A DNA stretch of 64,000 nucleotides, from positions 45,724,698 through 45,788,697 of the forward strand of contig JALGQZ010000011.1 in the NCBI GenBank assembly GCA_023105745.1, given 5' to 3'. Source of the DNA: Austropuccinia psidii (Eukaryota > Basidiomycota > Pucciniomycetes > Pucciniales > Sphaerophragmiaceae). The translations under genes were made by a program, and so were the position numbers. Of this stretch, positions 12,548-27,319 are shown piece after piece (position 1 is the stretch's first letter; each line of letters begins with the position of its first letter). Below the pieces are notes generated by a model, which was given only the letters and a program-made list of their open reading frames with translations, was not told where the DNA came from and did not search any database.

Positions 12548-15500
12548 CACCATGAGCAACGTGGCTACACCTGACAGCAGGTGTTGCATTTGGAATTTGA
12601 AATGGGAGATAAAGTGGATACATGTGGGAGCTAGGACAGAGATTTAATTTCAAAATGGAAGTTTTGGAAGACTTTCAAGCCAAAAATGTTTGGTTGATTT
12701 TCCTGAATATTATTGTTTGGTTGGGCTTCTCAAAGCTCATTGGCTCAAAAACACATGTTAAAAGCTTACTGAAATTCCCTATGTAATTTTAATTTTTATT
12801 TGTTACTATAATTCAATTAAAAAGGAAATTCAACCTTTATGGTCTGTCTTATAGAAATTTACATAAATATTAAATCTTCATCAGCTCAGTTACAGAAGAA
12901 CATAGTGAAAGAATATTAACAATTTTTAACCACTATATTTTGAGATCTTCAATTGATTATAAAAATTCTCAGTTACTTGAATATATTCTGATAATATAGC
13001 TACTATTAAAGAGAAACACTGAAATCAAATTTCCATCTCTCATAAGATTATATATTTAGTGGAACATAATACACCTATTTTACTTCTCTTCTTATTTTTG
13101 CATTACTTATTTCAAATTTAAAAAAAAGAAAGTAGATATTAATGAAACAGAGTATATTTAAGGGAGGGCTTTTAGAAATATAGTACAAATCTAGGAGATA
13201 TTTTCAGTATTTTAGCCTACAAAACTCTGCAGAGGGATCTTTTTTACTTATAACCAGAGTGTGTGAATATTTTGAGCAGAATATCTTTCCCTAATTTTAT
13301 TATTGGAAAATATGTGTACAATTCCATCCCAGGGTGTAAAATGAGGAGAATTATTGCTTTCAGAAAACAGCTATTACACATAGCATAGTTAGTTTAATTT
13401 TCCTTTAAACATAAGATTTTATAGATTTATGTACAATAGAATGTTTTTTCTAAGGAAAATTTATTTATCAGTTGTTATATATCTGATTAAAAGTGAACTT
13501 TTTAGAACTAATAATATCTATTTATTTCATATTTCAATATTTCAAAACCAAATATAATAGTTTTAATAATTGTTGATTTCTTGAGCTATCATTTTGAAAA
13601 ATTCAGGGAAAAAGCTATATCAAGAGATATGATGTAGCTCCAATAACTAATATTCATATACTTCATATTAATCCAATTTTAGTGTATGTGCTGGATTGAA
13701 TTTGATTTAAACTTCATTCATTGATATTTTTAAGAAATTTTAAGCATTTTGTATTGTAAAATATGTCATCAAGCTCATTTTCTATTTTTCTTATCTTTGA
13801 ATTATTTTTTTCATATTTCATAGGAAATTATCTTCTATTTTTCTCATTCAGGCTTAATAGGATTTGTAATAATTGGAATTTCTTGAAAGCTCTCCATTTG
13901 TTGAGAAATAAATATTTTGGTTTATTTAATTGTTATTAGACCTAATTATTTCAGAGTAATTCTTTAAATTCTGCAATTTGTAACAGTCAAAAACTCAAAT
14001 TGATGAAGAAATCAAGGAATCAATTTTCTAAGTTCTCTAAATTAAATTTCTCCTAAATTTATGAAGAAAAGCGCTTTAAATTCTGTTCAAACATTATATC
14101 AAATAAAATATGAATATTGGACTGAAATTGGGAATAGTTGAAAAATATCTGTTTTTGAAGAAGTGGCAAATGCTTTAATTGTTCCAAATAGTTGAGCTCC
14201 ATTTTACTTTAAAGCCAAATTATTGGGATAAATATTCTATTTTACGAAATTCATTTCTTCGGTGCTATTAATCAAGAATCTTAGAGTTCTATTACAATGA
14301 ATTTATGATGATAAATATTTGGAACCTAAAAAGAATAGTAAAGCTGTACTTATAAGTAATTTAGAGTTTTAAGTCAGTAGAATTACATATTAATATATTT
14401 TGCATATTCTCAAAAGAAAAAAAATAGTGTTCCTTGCTTTGTTTTTTGGTGTTTATTTTGATTTATAGCCTATAAAAATCAGTAAATTTATTTTTTTCAA
14501 GTGAGGAACTAAAGGAATAAGCTTTAAATTCTTTGGAAGGAATCTTGAAGTAATTTAAATATTAATTTAGAGCCGTATCCAGCCATATTCCGAAAATAGT
14601 CAAAATAACCTTTCAAATATATCTATGTAGCTATAGAGAATTTCACAAGGTATTTTTCCAGCTTTTGGCCAGTTTTGTATGGTACTTTGTTAATATTTCC
14701 CCATAAAAAATATTCAAGCTCACAAGGAAAATTATTTTTAACACACTTGATTTATCATCAATGTAATTTATTGATCATCGGCTTGCATGAAGGAAAGTAC
14801 AATCAAAATTTGAAAAAAAATAAAAATAAAATCATAGCATTGACAGTAAGATTTGAAGAATTATGATAAATCTCTTAATCTGATGCTTGACTTGATTCAA
14901 AAAGAACCACAGTGTGATAAAGCATGATAAGTATATTCAGAGATCTCTCAGAGATTCAATGACTTGGTCCTCATCTCTTAAAAGCCAACATTATATTGAA
15001 ATTTAAAATCAAGATAATAGTCAGGAAATTGAATTTATAAATCTCCAATCATTCCTTCCCCCATTTTTTTGTTCTGAATTGGATATTTCCCTTCTTTATT
15101 TTTCAAAACACACATTTAAAACAAAAAAAGAATGAAAAGAGTTTTATCTAAAGAAATTAATCTCAGAGGATAAATTGACCTCAAAAAATGAACTATACAA
15201 AACAACTATGACAAATGAGCTTTATTTTTCTATAACTAGAATTGAAATTATTTTGTCATCTCTTGTTAAATAAAATCACTGGAGGAACTCTTATTTTTCT
15301 AATGTCAAGAATTTTTTATTTATTTATTGCAGTTCAATTTTTTTACTTTATTATCAATTTTTGATGAAGGTTATGTTATTTGATGATCTCATTTTTTTAT
15401 TTTTGGGGCTTTCTGAGTTCTGTTTAGTTTTCAAAGATTTTCAAATTTTGAGATTTGTATATATTTTCATTTTATACTTTTATACTGAGGATTACAGCAG

Positions 15501-16508
15501 CAGCCCTGTAACACCTTCTGCTTGAAAATTTTAGATTATTGCTGACATATTCAAAGTAGTGGGATCTGAAATTCCTCCTATATTCAAAATGATTAGCATT
15601 TTTTGAATTTTTCTCTCTTTTATGCTTCAAGTTTGATATTCATGAAAATTCTGAATCCTTTTCCAGTAGCAGGATTCACTTCATAGACCCCACCAATTAT
15701 TTTTTTCAATAAAAAGCAATTCAAAAGAATCAAGTTAAGAAATCTCTACTGTTTCAAGAAGAGAGATTTGAGATTTAATCATAGTAAAGATTGATGTCAT
15801 TCATTAATGATAGCTGCAATAGGAAAATGAAATTAAAATAAAAATAATGATGATATCAACATGATTTTAAACAATGATAGAGAAATTATGTATTTTTTGT
15901 GCTTTTTTTCTTTGTGAATAATTTAATTCATGAAATGTTTTTGGAGTCTTTATTTTCTTTCTTTTAAATTTTGAGGAAATTGATAATATAAAAATTGGAA
16001 AAATATTTTTCTTCTTAAGATGAGGAGTTTTTCCAAGACACTTTTTAAAGAAAAAATTTGAATAAATATTACTATAAATCAAAAATAGGTAGCTAATTAA
16101 GTGAAATAAATGTTTCATTTATTTTGGGAACTATATTTTACTTACAAAGGAAGGCCTTCAAAAAAAATAAAGAACTTTAACTTCAAAATATATATGTATG
16201 GTAGAGTTATTATAGTGTGAAAAATCTGAAAGAAGATGAAAGTAGAATGAAAAGACTTTTCAATCAATCAAAATCTCTGAAGATATTTTATACAATGCAA
16301 TACATATTTATTGCATAAAATTAATAAATAATAATCATGAAATCTTGTTGGTATTCCAGTGGCTTGGGATAAACTGGAATATCAATGAAAATTGGAATTC
16401 TGGATACAATCCAGCTCATAGGAGGGATCTAAGCTCATTATATTCTCGGTTCAAGCAAATTTACAAATGCAACATCTGTTTTCAGGAGAAGCCACTTTCC
16501 TCATGGTG
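12548..16508. mobile_element. TIR-A non-autonomous DNA transposon, copy 2
   Basis: This is the best-preserved copy, at about 3.96 kb. The left end starts CACCATGAGCAACGTGGCTA. The right end, read on the opposite strand, starts CACCATGAGGAAAGTGGCTT. Similarity continues inward about 40-50 bp through a CCTGAcAgCAGgTGTTGCATTTG-like stretch with a few mismatches. ATT precedes the left end (12,545-12,547) and ATT follows the right end (16,509-16,511), a 3-bp target duplication. The interior aligns with copy 3 through several landmarks, including the blocks at 12,880-12,960, 14,390-14,510 and 16,340-16,500. No coding region is supported: the frames at 14,675 and 15,867 are short and AT-biased. The element probably moves, or moved, with an enzyme supplied elsewhere. 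Confidence 0.82.
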
Positions 16509-19500
16509 ATTATATCAATTAATGATTTTGAAAAACCAAATCAAATTTCAGAAATAAAGTCTAAATCTATCAAAAATAATTCAAAAACAAAATTGTAAGC
16601 ATATTATATAAAATAACAAATGATATAAGCCTTTAGCTATAGAAAAGCTATAGAGATAAGCACATAGTATTGTGTGATTTTGTTTAAGCTTCAGAGGGGT
16701 CTTGAGTATGTGGATTCATAGGGTGTGATTATAAGTCAAGATATTTTTTGCTTATATGTGGTACTTGAATACTGCTACACAATTTATATACTCAATATTT
16801 GGATTCTTGACCAAGAAGCTAAATAAATGGAAGTTATTTTTCCTCCTGAACACTAATGATGTATATAATACCATATGAAATGAATTCTCAAATTAAAGGA
16901 ATTCAAATTTGAAAAATGTTTGACTTTATATATCCAATAGTTTGAGAAAAAGAGCCAGTTTTAAGGCCATGCTTTCTTCAATAAAAATCCACAATTTTTG
17001 CATATGAGCTTTCCAAAATTTTATCCAAACCCCTCTTAAAGAAATAAAACTATGAATATTAGCTTCTTTTTCTGTTTAATCTTTAGTTGAGTCAATATAG
17101 TTTTAAAATATTAAGAGTATGTTTCTTAATAAAGAGAAGTAAAGCTTCTTATTTAATAGAAACTATCTTTAATCAAATAAAGCTTTTTAAAAGACAATAG
17201 AGCATCATTCCAAATAATAAGTTCATTTTGAAACTCCCAATTACTTTTTCATGATGAGTGTTACTTTTTTGAAGTGAAATATTGATTCTTCTTTCGAAGC
17301 TTCAGCCAAAGAAAATTATTATGGCCACCTTAACCAAAGGATTTTCATTTAGAAACTATAAAGTCAATTTAATGAATAATATATCCATAAGTTAAATCTC
17401 AGGGCAACAAATTTACATCAAAAATGGAGCACATACAAGGAGAAATTAATTTTTTTAATTTTTTTTGCCACAAATCAATATAAAAAACCTCCTGACAAAA
17501 ATAAAAATGATAACGACAACATAAAGTTGATATTGAAGCCTATTTCCCCTCTTTCTAAGAAAATGGATTATCTGTTTTTCAAAAGTACAAATGTCAGCCA
17601 CTTAACCTCCAATCATGCACAAAATGAAGGCTCCAATAATATAGTAAAAACCTAATGGTAATTAGGCTAACCAATATATGGTATGTAAAGCTATTTCAGC
17701 CTGTTTTCAATTCACACATGTCCAGTAGACAATTAAAATAGACAGACAGACCAAACTAACTGAAAAGTGAATCTAAATGGTCCATCTTTCAAGTGAATCC
17801 TGTCTGGCTTCCACAGTATCAGCCAAGAAGTGTTTTGATCATGATGCTCTGAGATCTTACATAGTAAAATAATATGAGCTGTGTGGCTTAATTGTTTAAA
17901 AAAAGCCAAGCTAATGTTTACAAATAATAAAAAACGTTTGGAATTCAGCCTGAAACTCATTTAAATAGGACAAGAGTTCTTCAGAATGAGTCAAAAGAAT
18001 TTTAACACTTCCCAATTTTGTTTTACACCTTTCCCAAGCTCAAATTACAGACTATATCTCTAATAAATAGATATTGTATAAAAAATTGATGAAAACCTTT
18101 GTTTGAAAGCAACTTCCCACAAAGAAGGAATAATTCAGAGTAAGACTATCACTTTTCCAATTGAAAAATGGATTTCAAATTTTCAAGGATGGATTGAAGA
18201 AGAAGATTTTCAAAAAATAGAATCTCAGAGTGTTTAAGTGAATTATCAGAGGCCCAACTCTAGATCCTATGACAGGAGGAAATTTAAACTTTTATTGAAG
18301 CCTCAAAATCTACTGAGCCCAATGAACAGAATTTTGCTTATCACATCTTCCAAGATAAAAAGGTAAAAATTGGAATTATAAAAGAAAAAAAAAGAAACCC
18401 TTTTATGAATATAAAATGAAAATATATTTTTATTAATTGAATATACTTATTTTTTAATCAAAAAACAATATGTTTAATTATCAACAGCTTATATTAATGC
18501 AATGGAATCTACTTGAAAATATTTGTTTTACTTAAAATAACTTCATAGATATATCAATATAATAAAGTTAAGTTGATATATTAGTGCATTATATGAAGGT
18601 CAATTAATTCCTGAAATAAGAAAAAAATGAAATCCAATTAGCAGAAAAAATATATTAGTAAAACTCTATAGAATTTATATAGAATATAATTAGTTATCTA
18701 AACATTTGAGTGAGACACATATAATCAAAGGGTTTGAATATTACTGAATGGTATTGATGAAGCTATTGAGAGCCTTTGGTGAATGATTTTTCATTTATCA
18801 ACCAAGATAATTATTCAAATAAAATAATTAATAACCAGATTACTTCGAATTTTAAAATGATACTACTTTTTGATGAAATGTTTACTATCTGAAATTAATA
18901 TAATAATAGGATAAAGAGTATTTGCAGTTAGTATAAAGCTCATATTTTCCCTTACAGAGCCATAGGAGACTTCTAAGAGCTCTTAATTTCTGACTTATGA
19001 GAGTTTGCATTTTAGAAATTTTAATTTTGGTTTAAATACCCAATAAAAGGGCTAAAATTTCCTGATGGTGGGTAAGACCCACAGAACTAATCTTTATTGA
19101 ACTTTACTGGGAGGACAGTGGGTCATAGGGCACATAGGAAGCTTTATAAGGGATTTTATGTGTAATATTCACCATATGAAATTACTTGAGGATAAATATG
19201 AGTCATATGATATTCATTTGAGGACCTCTATAACCCCTGTTCAGAGATAAAGGGAGTTAAAGTTTATCCAAACCTCATGCACCAGATTAAGGCTTGGAGG
19301 ACTTTAAACCCAGGTAATTAAGAAAACATTTGGGATTGAAGGAAATAAATAATCATAATCTTTTGGTATTGAAGAAATACTAAGATCTCCATTCTTTATA
19401 TCTTGAATCTTCTTGTCATAAGAATTTTTGATTTCTTAAAGTTTTCTTCACCTCAAGTCCTCTATTATGGATAAAATAACTTCTAGACAAGATAATTCAG

Positions 19501-19815
19501 TATTTCTCTACTATGCAGAGAGATTAATGAGAGAAAGCAAAAGGGAGGAATACTTTCTTCAATTATATACCATCTGCTGTGTAATTTATATTAAATATGA
19601 AAAATATATGGTGGTTTAGCTCTTGGATTTAGAGCTTTTGGCCAGGATATCTTAGTAAGAGCTTGAGATACCAGTAATATTAGTTGATAGTTTTTAGAAC
19701 TTAATGGTATTTTTCAATTTGCTAAAAATCTCAGTAGACTCTTACAGCCCTTTCCATACCTTAAAGGAAATTTTGTGTCTTGTTTTTCTCAATAGGAACT
19801 GAATTACTAACCTTT
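16509..19815. other. AT-rich stretch between TIR-A copy 2 and the old gypsy element
   Basis: I find no gene, RNA or element end here. The part at about 19,040-19,320 is somewhat richer in G and C and may be an unrecognised old repeat. Confidence 0.55.
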
Positions 19816-21524
19816 GGTGAGCCTTAGAGGTATTTTCATATACCCAAAAGACCACAAACAAATTGATTAATTTATAATTTAAGGAAAACCTTTCATTTAT
19901 AAATACAAAAACCAAAAATTAGATCTTAATATAAAATTTGAATATAAAAATAAACTCCATCATGAAAATTTAACAAAAATTAAATTAAAAATTAAAAAAT
20001 CTTTTGGAAAAAAGTCATTAAAAGTTATCAAAAAGGAATTTCAAATGAAGAAACATATAAAAATTGTTTCAAAATTGGATTTCTTGTAAAAAAACATGTG
20101 GAGTCACCACTGGGTGAAAATTCTGTAGCTCAACTCTAAATAGGCTTAAGGTGAGTTTTTAGTATTTTCTGTATGGAAATATACAGATACTCAAAGCTTT
20201 AATTTAATTAACACCACATGTGGTGTCAACCATCAAGTTTGGGGTTAAAATTAAGGTGTGGTTGATAGTTTAGAACCTATGAGGAATTGAAGTGTTTTCA
20301 ATTTAAATGTCAAAATGTACATGAATATTACATAAGTAAACTTGTATTTACATATGTGGAATCAATAATTACAGTTGTGTACTGTAGATTTTAAATTGAA
20401 TCACATATGATGAGGAATTAAAGAAAAAAATAAATTTAAAAGATTAATTCTGAGGGGGGAAAAGGAATCTTGCCTCCAAGGGTTCCAGACTCCCTCAAAT
20501 TCCTTTCTGATAGTTGTGGTATCTCAAAATTCATGGAAAGGTTCATCACTTTTGGCCTGTAATTGAGTCACAGGGTCTGTTACTCAGTTTATGGTGAGGT
20601 TTTGATACCAATCAATGCAGTTTTAAGTGTTGCCAATAGGGTAAAACTACCCTTAAGTTAAAACAAACCTAATAGAAATAGTTTTCACTGGTTTTGAAGT
20701 CTCTTACACAAACTCTTATGTGTTTTTATAGCTATAAACCAACTACTACCATGTAAGTGGCTGGTTTAAGGGACTAAAATAGCTAAAGCTAGCAAAAATG
20801 GCCAAAAGCAGCCCCTTTTTGGTCAAAACTAGGGTTGAGCAATGTAATGATTGGCTTTTATATTGCCAGAATGTTTTTCACGAGCTATTAGATTGAAATT
20901 TCCTTTTGGAATAAGATAATTGTTAGATTTAAAAGAATGTCTTTTTTACCCCATTTTTCTCTTCATGTTAGAATCTTTTTGTTTTATCATTAGTTTGAAA
21001 ACTGTTAAATCAAGAAATAAGATATTCCAACCAGCACTTTCAAATCATTTGAACCTCTCAACTCACATTAAAAATTCTTATAGTCGTTTTTACCCTTGAA
21101 CCACCCTAAAAGTGAATTAAATCATCTTTCATCACTGTCAACTTTGTAAATTTGTTTCCAAATTCACTCTGGTTACATTTGGGTGTGTTTTCTTGCTAAT
21201 ATTATTTTTGGAGACTCTGTTCTCCTATAATTTTATTGCAGTTCTTCTCCCAATTAATTCCAATTGAAATTGCTCTTGGACAAATCTCTTTTGTAACCAT
21301 AAATATCTCTTTTAGAGTATTTTTTGGATGAATTTTTTATTTTTGGTGAACAAAATGTTTATAATATTATTGTTTTATACTGAAAGAGTTAAGAATAATA
21401 ATTTTGGCACGTGTTCTGCTCAAAATCTTAAAATTTCCATTTTCAATTAAATTTTACCTCATACAAATTTGGAGGACCAGAAAAGTACTTGATTTCAATT
21501 GAATTTTCATATTTACACCTTAAA
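19816..21524 (+). repeat. 5' LTR of the old gypsy element
   Basis: The LTR starts just before AGCCTTAGAGG and ends at ACACCTTAAA, the decayed form of a CA end. It aligns along its length with the 3' LTR. Shared landmarks include the ACCACAAA block near the start, the palindrome ACACCACATGTGGTGT (20,211-20,226), the TTCTGAGGGGG block (20,450) and the TTCCAATTGAAAT block (21,260). The first base of the expected TG is altered. Confidence 0.85.
20211..20226. promoter_or_regulatory. LTR palindrome containing CACATGTG
   Basis: ACACCACATGTGGTGT is a perfect 16-bp palindrome with a central CACATGTG (E-box-like). The same site in the 3' LTR (52,561-52,580) is perfect over 20 bp. Persistence in both LTRs suggests it was a protein-binding site in the active element; that function is inferred. 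Confidence 0.45.
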
Positions 21525-21544
21525 TTTTGGATCCCAGCTGTGAT
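21525..21544 (+). other. Candidate primer-binding site, old gypsy
   Basis: TTTTGGATCCCAGCTGTGAT follows the 5' LTR directly. The younger element has TTTGGGGGCCTGGCTGTGAT at the same place. Both contain TGG two or three bases in, as expected for pairing with a tRNA CCA end, and share GCTGTGATA. I cannot assign the tRNA, and it does not look like the usual initiator-Met site. Confidence 0.5.
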
Positions 21545-22279
21545 AGTCTACCTTTGAAACATTTTTTTACCTTTTTTTTGACTTTTTCTTATATTGAAAA
21601 ATCAAAAAATACATAAAAAATACTTGTGATTTCAAAAAAATCCATAAAAAAGATACTTTTTTCTAATATTAGGAGTGAGGCTTCAATTTTTATTTTTATT
21701 TTTGAAAAATTCCTTTTTTTTAACTTGACTGCATTTTTTGTAATCAAATTTAGTGTCTGACAACATGGTAAGACAAGAAAAACTTTAAACAGCTTTAAAA
21801 GTCACTCACATTATTCCAGCCAGTACTGTCAATTATAACCATAATAGCAAATCTATTATAGCTAAAAATAATCAAGCAAAGCCAATTTATTCAGAATTGA
21901 TCAATTTGGATATCAGTAATACTCTTCAAAAAGCAAAGAATTTGGCCATTAGTAAGTTTTTCATGTAGAATTACTATTTTGAAGCTTTTTACTCATGATT
22001 ATACCTTCAACCAGATCAGGATCCAGCTATAGCCCCTCAAGCAGCTCCAAAAGGGTTATAGACATTATTATGGAAGAAGAAAATCATTTACAGAAGGACA
22101 AGGGTAAGTAAAAGAAGAAAATTTGAAAAATTATGCCATTCTGAAGCTGATGATTCTGTTTAAGGCTCAAAAATGGCTGAAACAGCCACAATAATCCTTA
22201 CTGTACATTTACAAATCCATAAAGAAGGCATACAGCAATGCACTTCAGCACAAAGAGTATCAGATTCTAGCAAACATTT

Positions 22280-24126
22280 TTAACAACTTCATAAACTCTT
22301 ACCTGGCTGTGAGAAGGCTAGTGGGCCATCCTAATACTTGCAAGTTACTTAATTGGTGGCATCTATTGATTGAAAAGAAAAACATGTTGATTTTAGATGC
22401 AGAATGGAGGAAAATCAACCCTCCACCAACCAAAAAGGTTCCAAAAACAAGCCCCAGTGGTCAGAATCAGAAATTGCAACATGAAAAAGCAGCCACAAGT
22501 TCATGGCAAGGGAGAAGGAAAAAAACCAGCCATCAAACCATACAGCCAAGGCTAGAGAATCCCAAATATTTAACAATATTCCATGGAAGTTTTGTTTCAG
22601 ATGGCAAGAATAATTATGGAAATGCAGAAAAGAGGGGAAGCCATGTTGAAATATCAGAGATTTTTTCTGAGATTTTGGTTGGAATCACAGCTTTTTATAT
22701 AGCCACAAATGATGTGAAAACTCATATTTCTGATACAAATTCAAATATTTGTAACAATACTAAGACCAATAAGCTGAGTTTGAGCCAAATAAATGAAACA
22801 CTTGTTTTATTTGAGAAAGATTCAAGAACAATTAAGACATAAAATAGTGAACATGTATTTGCAAAAAAATACATTAACAATCTGTCATCATAGAAGAATT
22901 AAGAAAAAAATATTCTCAATTGAATATTGATAAAATGATTGAGACAAAAATACATAATGCCATAAATATCATCCAAGAATATAATGGAAAATCCTCAATG
23001 ATATAATAAACCCATTTTCAGAAGTAAAGGAAAATACAATGAACTTTAAAAACTGTTTTGATACTTCACACCCAGAAGTAGCAAAGGTAAAAATGATATT
23101 GAATCAAATGATTTCTGATAATACTAGAAAAACAAAATCATGGAAAGAAATGAAAATAAAAGAATAAATGTATAAACCTGTGTTAATAAATTTAATGCAA
23201 TGTTTCCAACATGAATTCAGAAATTCCACAAGGTGTACTGCCACGAAAATAAATGGAATTTAATAATTACTGCACACTTTGCCAAGAATGTCTACACATA
23301 TAAATCAAAGTGAAGTTATAAGAAATTCCAACCCACAAGTATTGGATTTAGAAAACTCACAAATAAGAAATAAATCTTACACATATTTCCATAACTTGGA
23401 GCCATCAATGGGCCAAGCACTTTTGAAAGCAGTACCAAAACTTGAAGAATGGCCTCAATTCAGTGGTGAAGGGGGAAATATGAACATGTGAAATTTATCA
23501 GAGGTATTGACATGATCAAAGAAGGGTTCAAATTTCCAGAAATGCTAATAACAGAAAGATTTTACACCTTGTTTACCAAATCAGCTCATAGATGGTATAT
23601 TAAGTTAAGACCAGCACATGGACACCAAATCTGGACTTGGTGGAAAACCAAAATAATCAAAAAGTGTGCCAATGATTCTGGGAGTTTTAAAGTTGAAACA
23701 GCCTCTGAATCTAAAAAATTTAATTCTGACAGATACAAATCCTTACCATGGTTTTGTCACAAAAAGACATAGTAACAGCATCATCTCCTGAAATGTCAGA
23801 ATTTATGATCCATATAAAAGCTCTGAGACAATGTGGAGGATATTTGGAACATGCTGTAGAAAGAAGGACTACTGAAAAATCTTCAGCAGAAGATATTATA
23901 AATATATTAAAAGAAGTAAACACAAGGAAAAAATGGTTTTAGTAGGATGAATCTTTAAACAAGGTTTAATACAGCTTGGAAAGATTCTGTGAACACAAAA
24001 CCCAAAGAAAATTCTAATAATATGAAGAATAACTCTGCAGAAACAATAAATAAGTTCCAAATTTGCCAAAGTACCACACATTTTTCAAATAAATGTCCAA
24101 AAAGAGGAAAAACCAATGAAATTAAC
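22280..24126 (+). pseudogene. Decayed gag of the old gypsy element
   Basis: Gag normally forms the retrotransposon particle and binds its RNA. The remnant aligns with gag of the younger element in several frames. The pieces are a basic Lys-rich segment (about 22,400-22,560), a segment ending in LEEWPQFSGEGG (about 23,440-23,480; the relative has LKEWPTFTGEGE), a RWYIKLR segment (23,590) and an MSEFMIHIKALRQCGGYLEH segment (about 23,790-23,850; the relative has MSQKMVHTKILKKCGGELEH). The zinc knuckle near 24,056-24,100 reads FQICQSTTHFSNKC, so Phe stands where the first Cys is expected. Frames change several times and stops are frequent. The reading frame halts at the ATT where TIR-A copy 3 inserted and resumes at 37,805. 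Confidence 0.8.
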
Positions 24127-27100
24127 ATTCATCATGATTAAAGTGGCTACCCCTGCCAGCAGGTGTTTCATTTGGAATTTGACATTGGAGATAAATTGGA
24201 TACATGTGGGAGCTAGGACAGAGATTGGGTTTCAAAATAGAAGTTTTGGAAGAATTTAAAGCCAAATATTCAATCCAAAAAAATTCAATTGAGTTTCCTG
24301 AACATCATTTTTTGGTCAGGTCGGTCAAAGCGCAGTGGATCAAAAACAAATCTTGAAGGATTACTTTAGTTCCCTATGTATTTTTATTTCTTTATCTATT
24401 GATATCATGCCATTAAGAAACCTTTATTGTCTGTCTTATAGAAATTTATATAAATATTAAAGCTTCACCAACTCAGCTACAGAAAACCATAGCCAAAGAA
24501 TATTAAAACTGGAGAAGCTGTATTTTGAGATCTTGAACTGATAAAAAAAAGTCTCAAGTACTTTAATATTTCCTGATAATATAGATATGATAAAAGAGAA
24601 ACCATAAAATGAAATTTCTGTGTCTTATCAGATTCTTTGTTGAGTAGAACATGATACACCTATTTCCCTTCTCTTCTTATAGTAAGATTACTTATTTCAA
24701 ATTTGAGAGAGAACCTCAATCTTAATGAAACAAAGTATATTCAAGAGAGGCATTTGAAAAATAAAGTAAAAATGTAGGAGATATTTTGAGTATTTTAGCC
24801 TAAAAAACTCTTTAGAGTGAGCTTTTTCACTTATAACCAGAATATGTGATAATTTTGGGCATAATATCTTTCACTTATTTTATTATTGGAAAATATTTGT
24901 ATCAGTCCATCCCAAGGTGTAAATAAATGATAATTATTTCTTTCAGGAAAGAGTGATGAAATATGCATAGCATAGTTAATTTAATTTTCCTCTGAAAATC
25001 AGATTTTTTATATTTCTGTACAATAGAATGACTTTTTTCTAACAAAAAATTATCTGTTAGTTGGTATATCTCTGATGAAAACTCAATTTCTTAGAACTAA
25101 TAATATTGATGTAGATCATATTCAAAAATTTCCAAACCAAATATAATATTTCAACCATTGTTGATTTATTGAGCTATTGTTTTGAGAATTGCAGGGGAGA
25201 TGGTATATCAAGAGATATCATATAGCTCCAACTCCTAAGATTGATATACTTAATATGAATCCAATGAAATTATATTTGATAGAGTGAAGTGAAGTTACAA
25301 TTAGTTCATTTAGCTATGATCAGATTCTTGATAGGTTGAAGCATAATTTTAATAATTCTTTCTTTCAAAATATTCCATAAAACCCATTTTCTATTTTTCT
25401 TATCTTTGAATTATATTTTTTATATCTCATAGGCATTCCATTTCTGTTTTTCTTACCCAGGCATAATATATTTTGTAATAATTTCAATTATTGGGAGTTA
25501 TCCATCTTTTAATAAATGAATATTTTTCTATTCAATGTCTTTTTAGATTTAATTATCTAACAGTAATTATTCAATTTCTAAAATTTACAACAGTTAAAAA
25601 ACTCAAACTAATAAAAATAATTGAGGAATAAAATTTCTAAGCTCTCTAATCTTAATTCTTTGTTGAATTTATGAACAGAAACTCTATAAATTATTGTTAA
25701 AAACTATGTGAACTAAAATATGAATATTGAATAGAAATTGGGAATAGTTGAAAATAGTTGTTTTTAGATTATTAAAAATATATAATTATTTTAAGTAATT
25801 GATCTCCATATTACTTTAAAATGAAATGATTGAGATAAATTTTTAAGTTAAACAAATATATTTCCTGAGTGTTATTTATTAATGATATTAGAGTCATATG
25901 AGAATTAATTTACAATGACAAAATTAATAAACCTGAAAAGAATAGTAAAGCTGTACCCATAAGTAATTTTTAAAGTGAACTCAGTAGAATTATATATTGA
26001 TATTTTTTTCATATTTTCAAAAGGAAATGAAAATAGGGTTCCTTGTCATGTTTTCTGGTATTTATGTTGATTAATAGCCTATAATATTCATTAAATTGAT
26101 ATTCTTCAAGTGAGGCACTGCAGAAATAAGCTTGAAATTTTTCAGAAGTAATATTGAAGTGATGCAAATATTAATTCAGAGCCATATCCAGCCAGCTTCA
26201 GAACATAGTCAAAAGTACATCTAAAGTTTATACATTTGATTATGGTGAATCTTACAAGGTATTTACTCAGATTTTGAATATTTTTGCATGGTACTTTGTT
26301 AACATTTCCCTATAAGAAATATCTAAAATCACAATAAACATTATTTTCATACACTTAACTTATCATCCATGTAATTTATTAATCATAAAATCGTGTAAAG
26401 GTAAATGAAATCAAAATTTGAAAGGTTTATCTTCAAAAATAATAATATTGGTTTGAAGCTTTTAAGAATTATTATAAAGCTCCTAATTTGAGGCTTGAGT
26501 TGATTTAAACAGAATAACAGTGAGATAAAGCTTCTGGAAGACTATTTGGATCAATACTATAAGTATATTCAGATATCTATCAGTTATGCAATTACTTGAT
26601 CTTCATCTCTTAATATCCAACATGATATTGAAATTTCAAATTTAGATTATAATTAGGATATTGATTTTATGAATCTCCTGCCATTCCTCACCAGATTTGA
26701 TTTTTCCAAATTGAATATTTCTTCTCTTTATTATTCAAAGCAAAGATTGACAACAAAAAACTCAAAAAAGGAATTAAAACACTTTTTTCTTAAAAAGTTA
26801 AAATCAGAGGATAAATTGACCTTGAAAAATGAATGATAACAAAACAACTATGAAAAAATGAGCTGTATTTCTCTATAAACTAAATTGATTTTTTTTTCAT
26901 TTTTTTCTAAAAAATCACTAGAAGAACTCTTATTTTTCTAATTTAAAGAAATTTTTCTATTTATTATAGTTCACTTTTCTAATTTGATTAATAATTTTTT
27001 ATTAAGTTTATTTTATTTAATGATATCATTGTTTTGTGTTCTTGGGGTTGTCTTCGTTCTGTTTAGGCTTTAAAAATTTACAAATTTTTACATTTTTATA

Positions 27101-27319
27101 GATTTTTATTTTATAATATAATACTGATGATTACAGTAGCTGACCTGTAGCACCTATTGCTGTAAAATGTTTGACAATAGTCAACAATTTTAGCGTAGTG
27201 AGTTCTGTAATGCCTCCTGCATTGAAAATGATTAGACATTTTACAATTGTTCTCCCTTTGATCCTGAATTCTCAATATTAATCAGACTTCTAAACCCTTT
27301 TCAGTTTCAGAATTCACAT

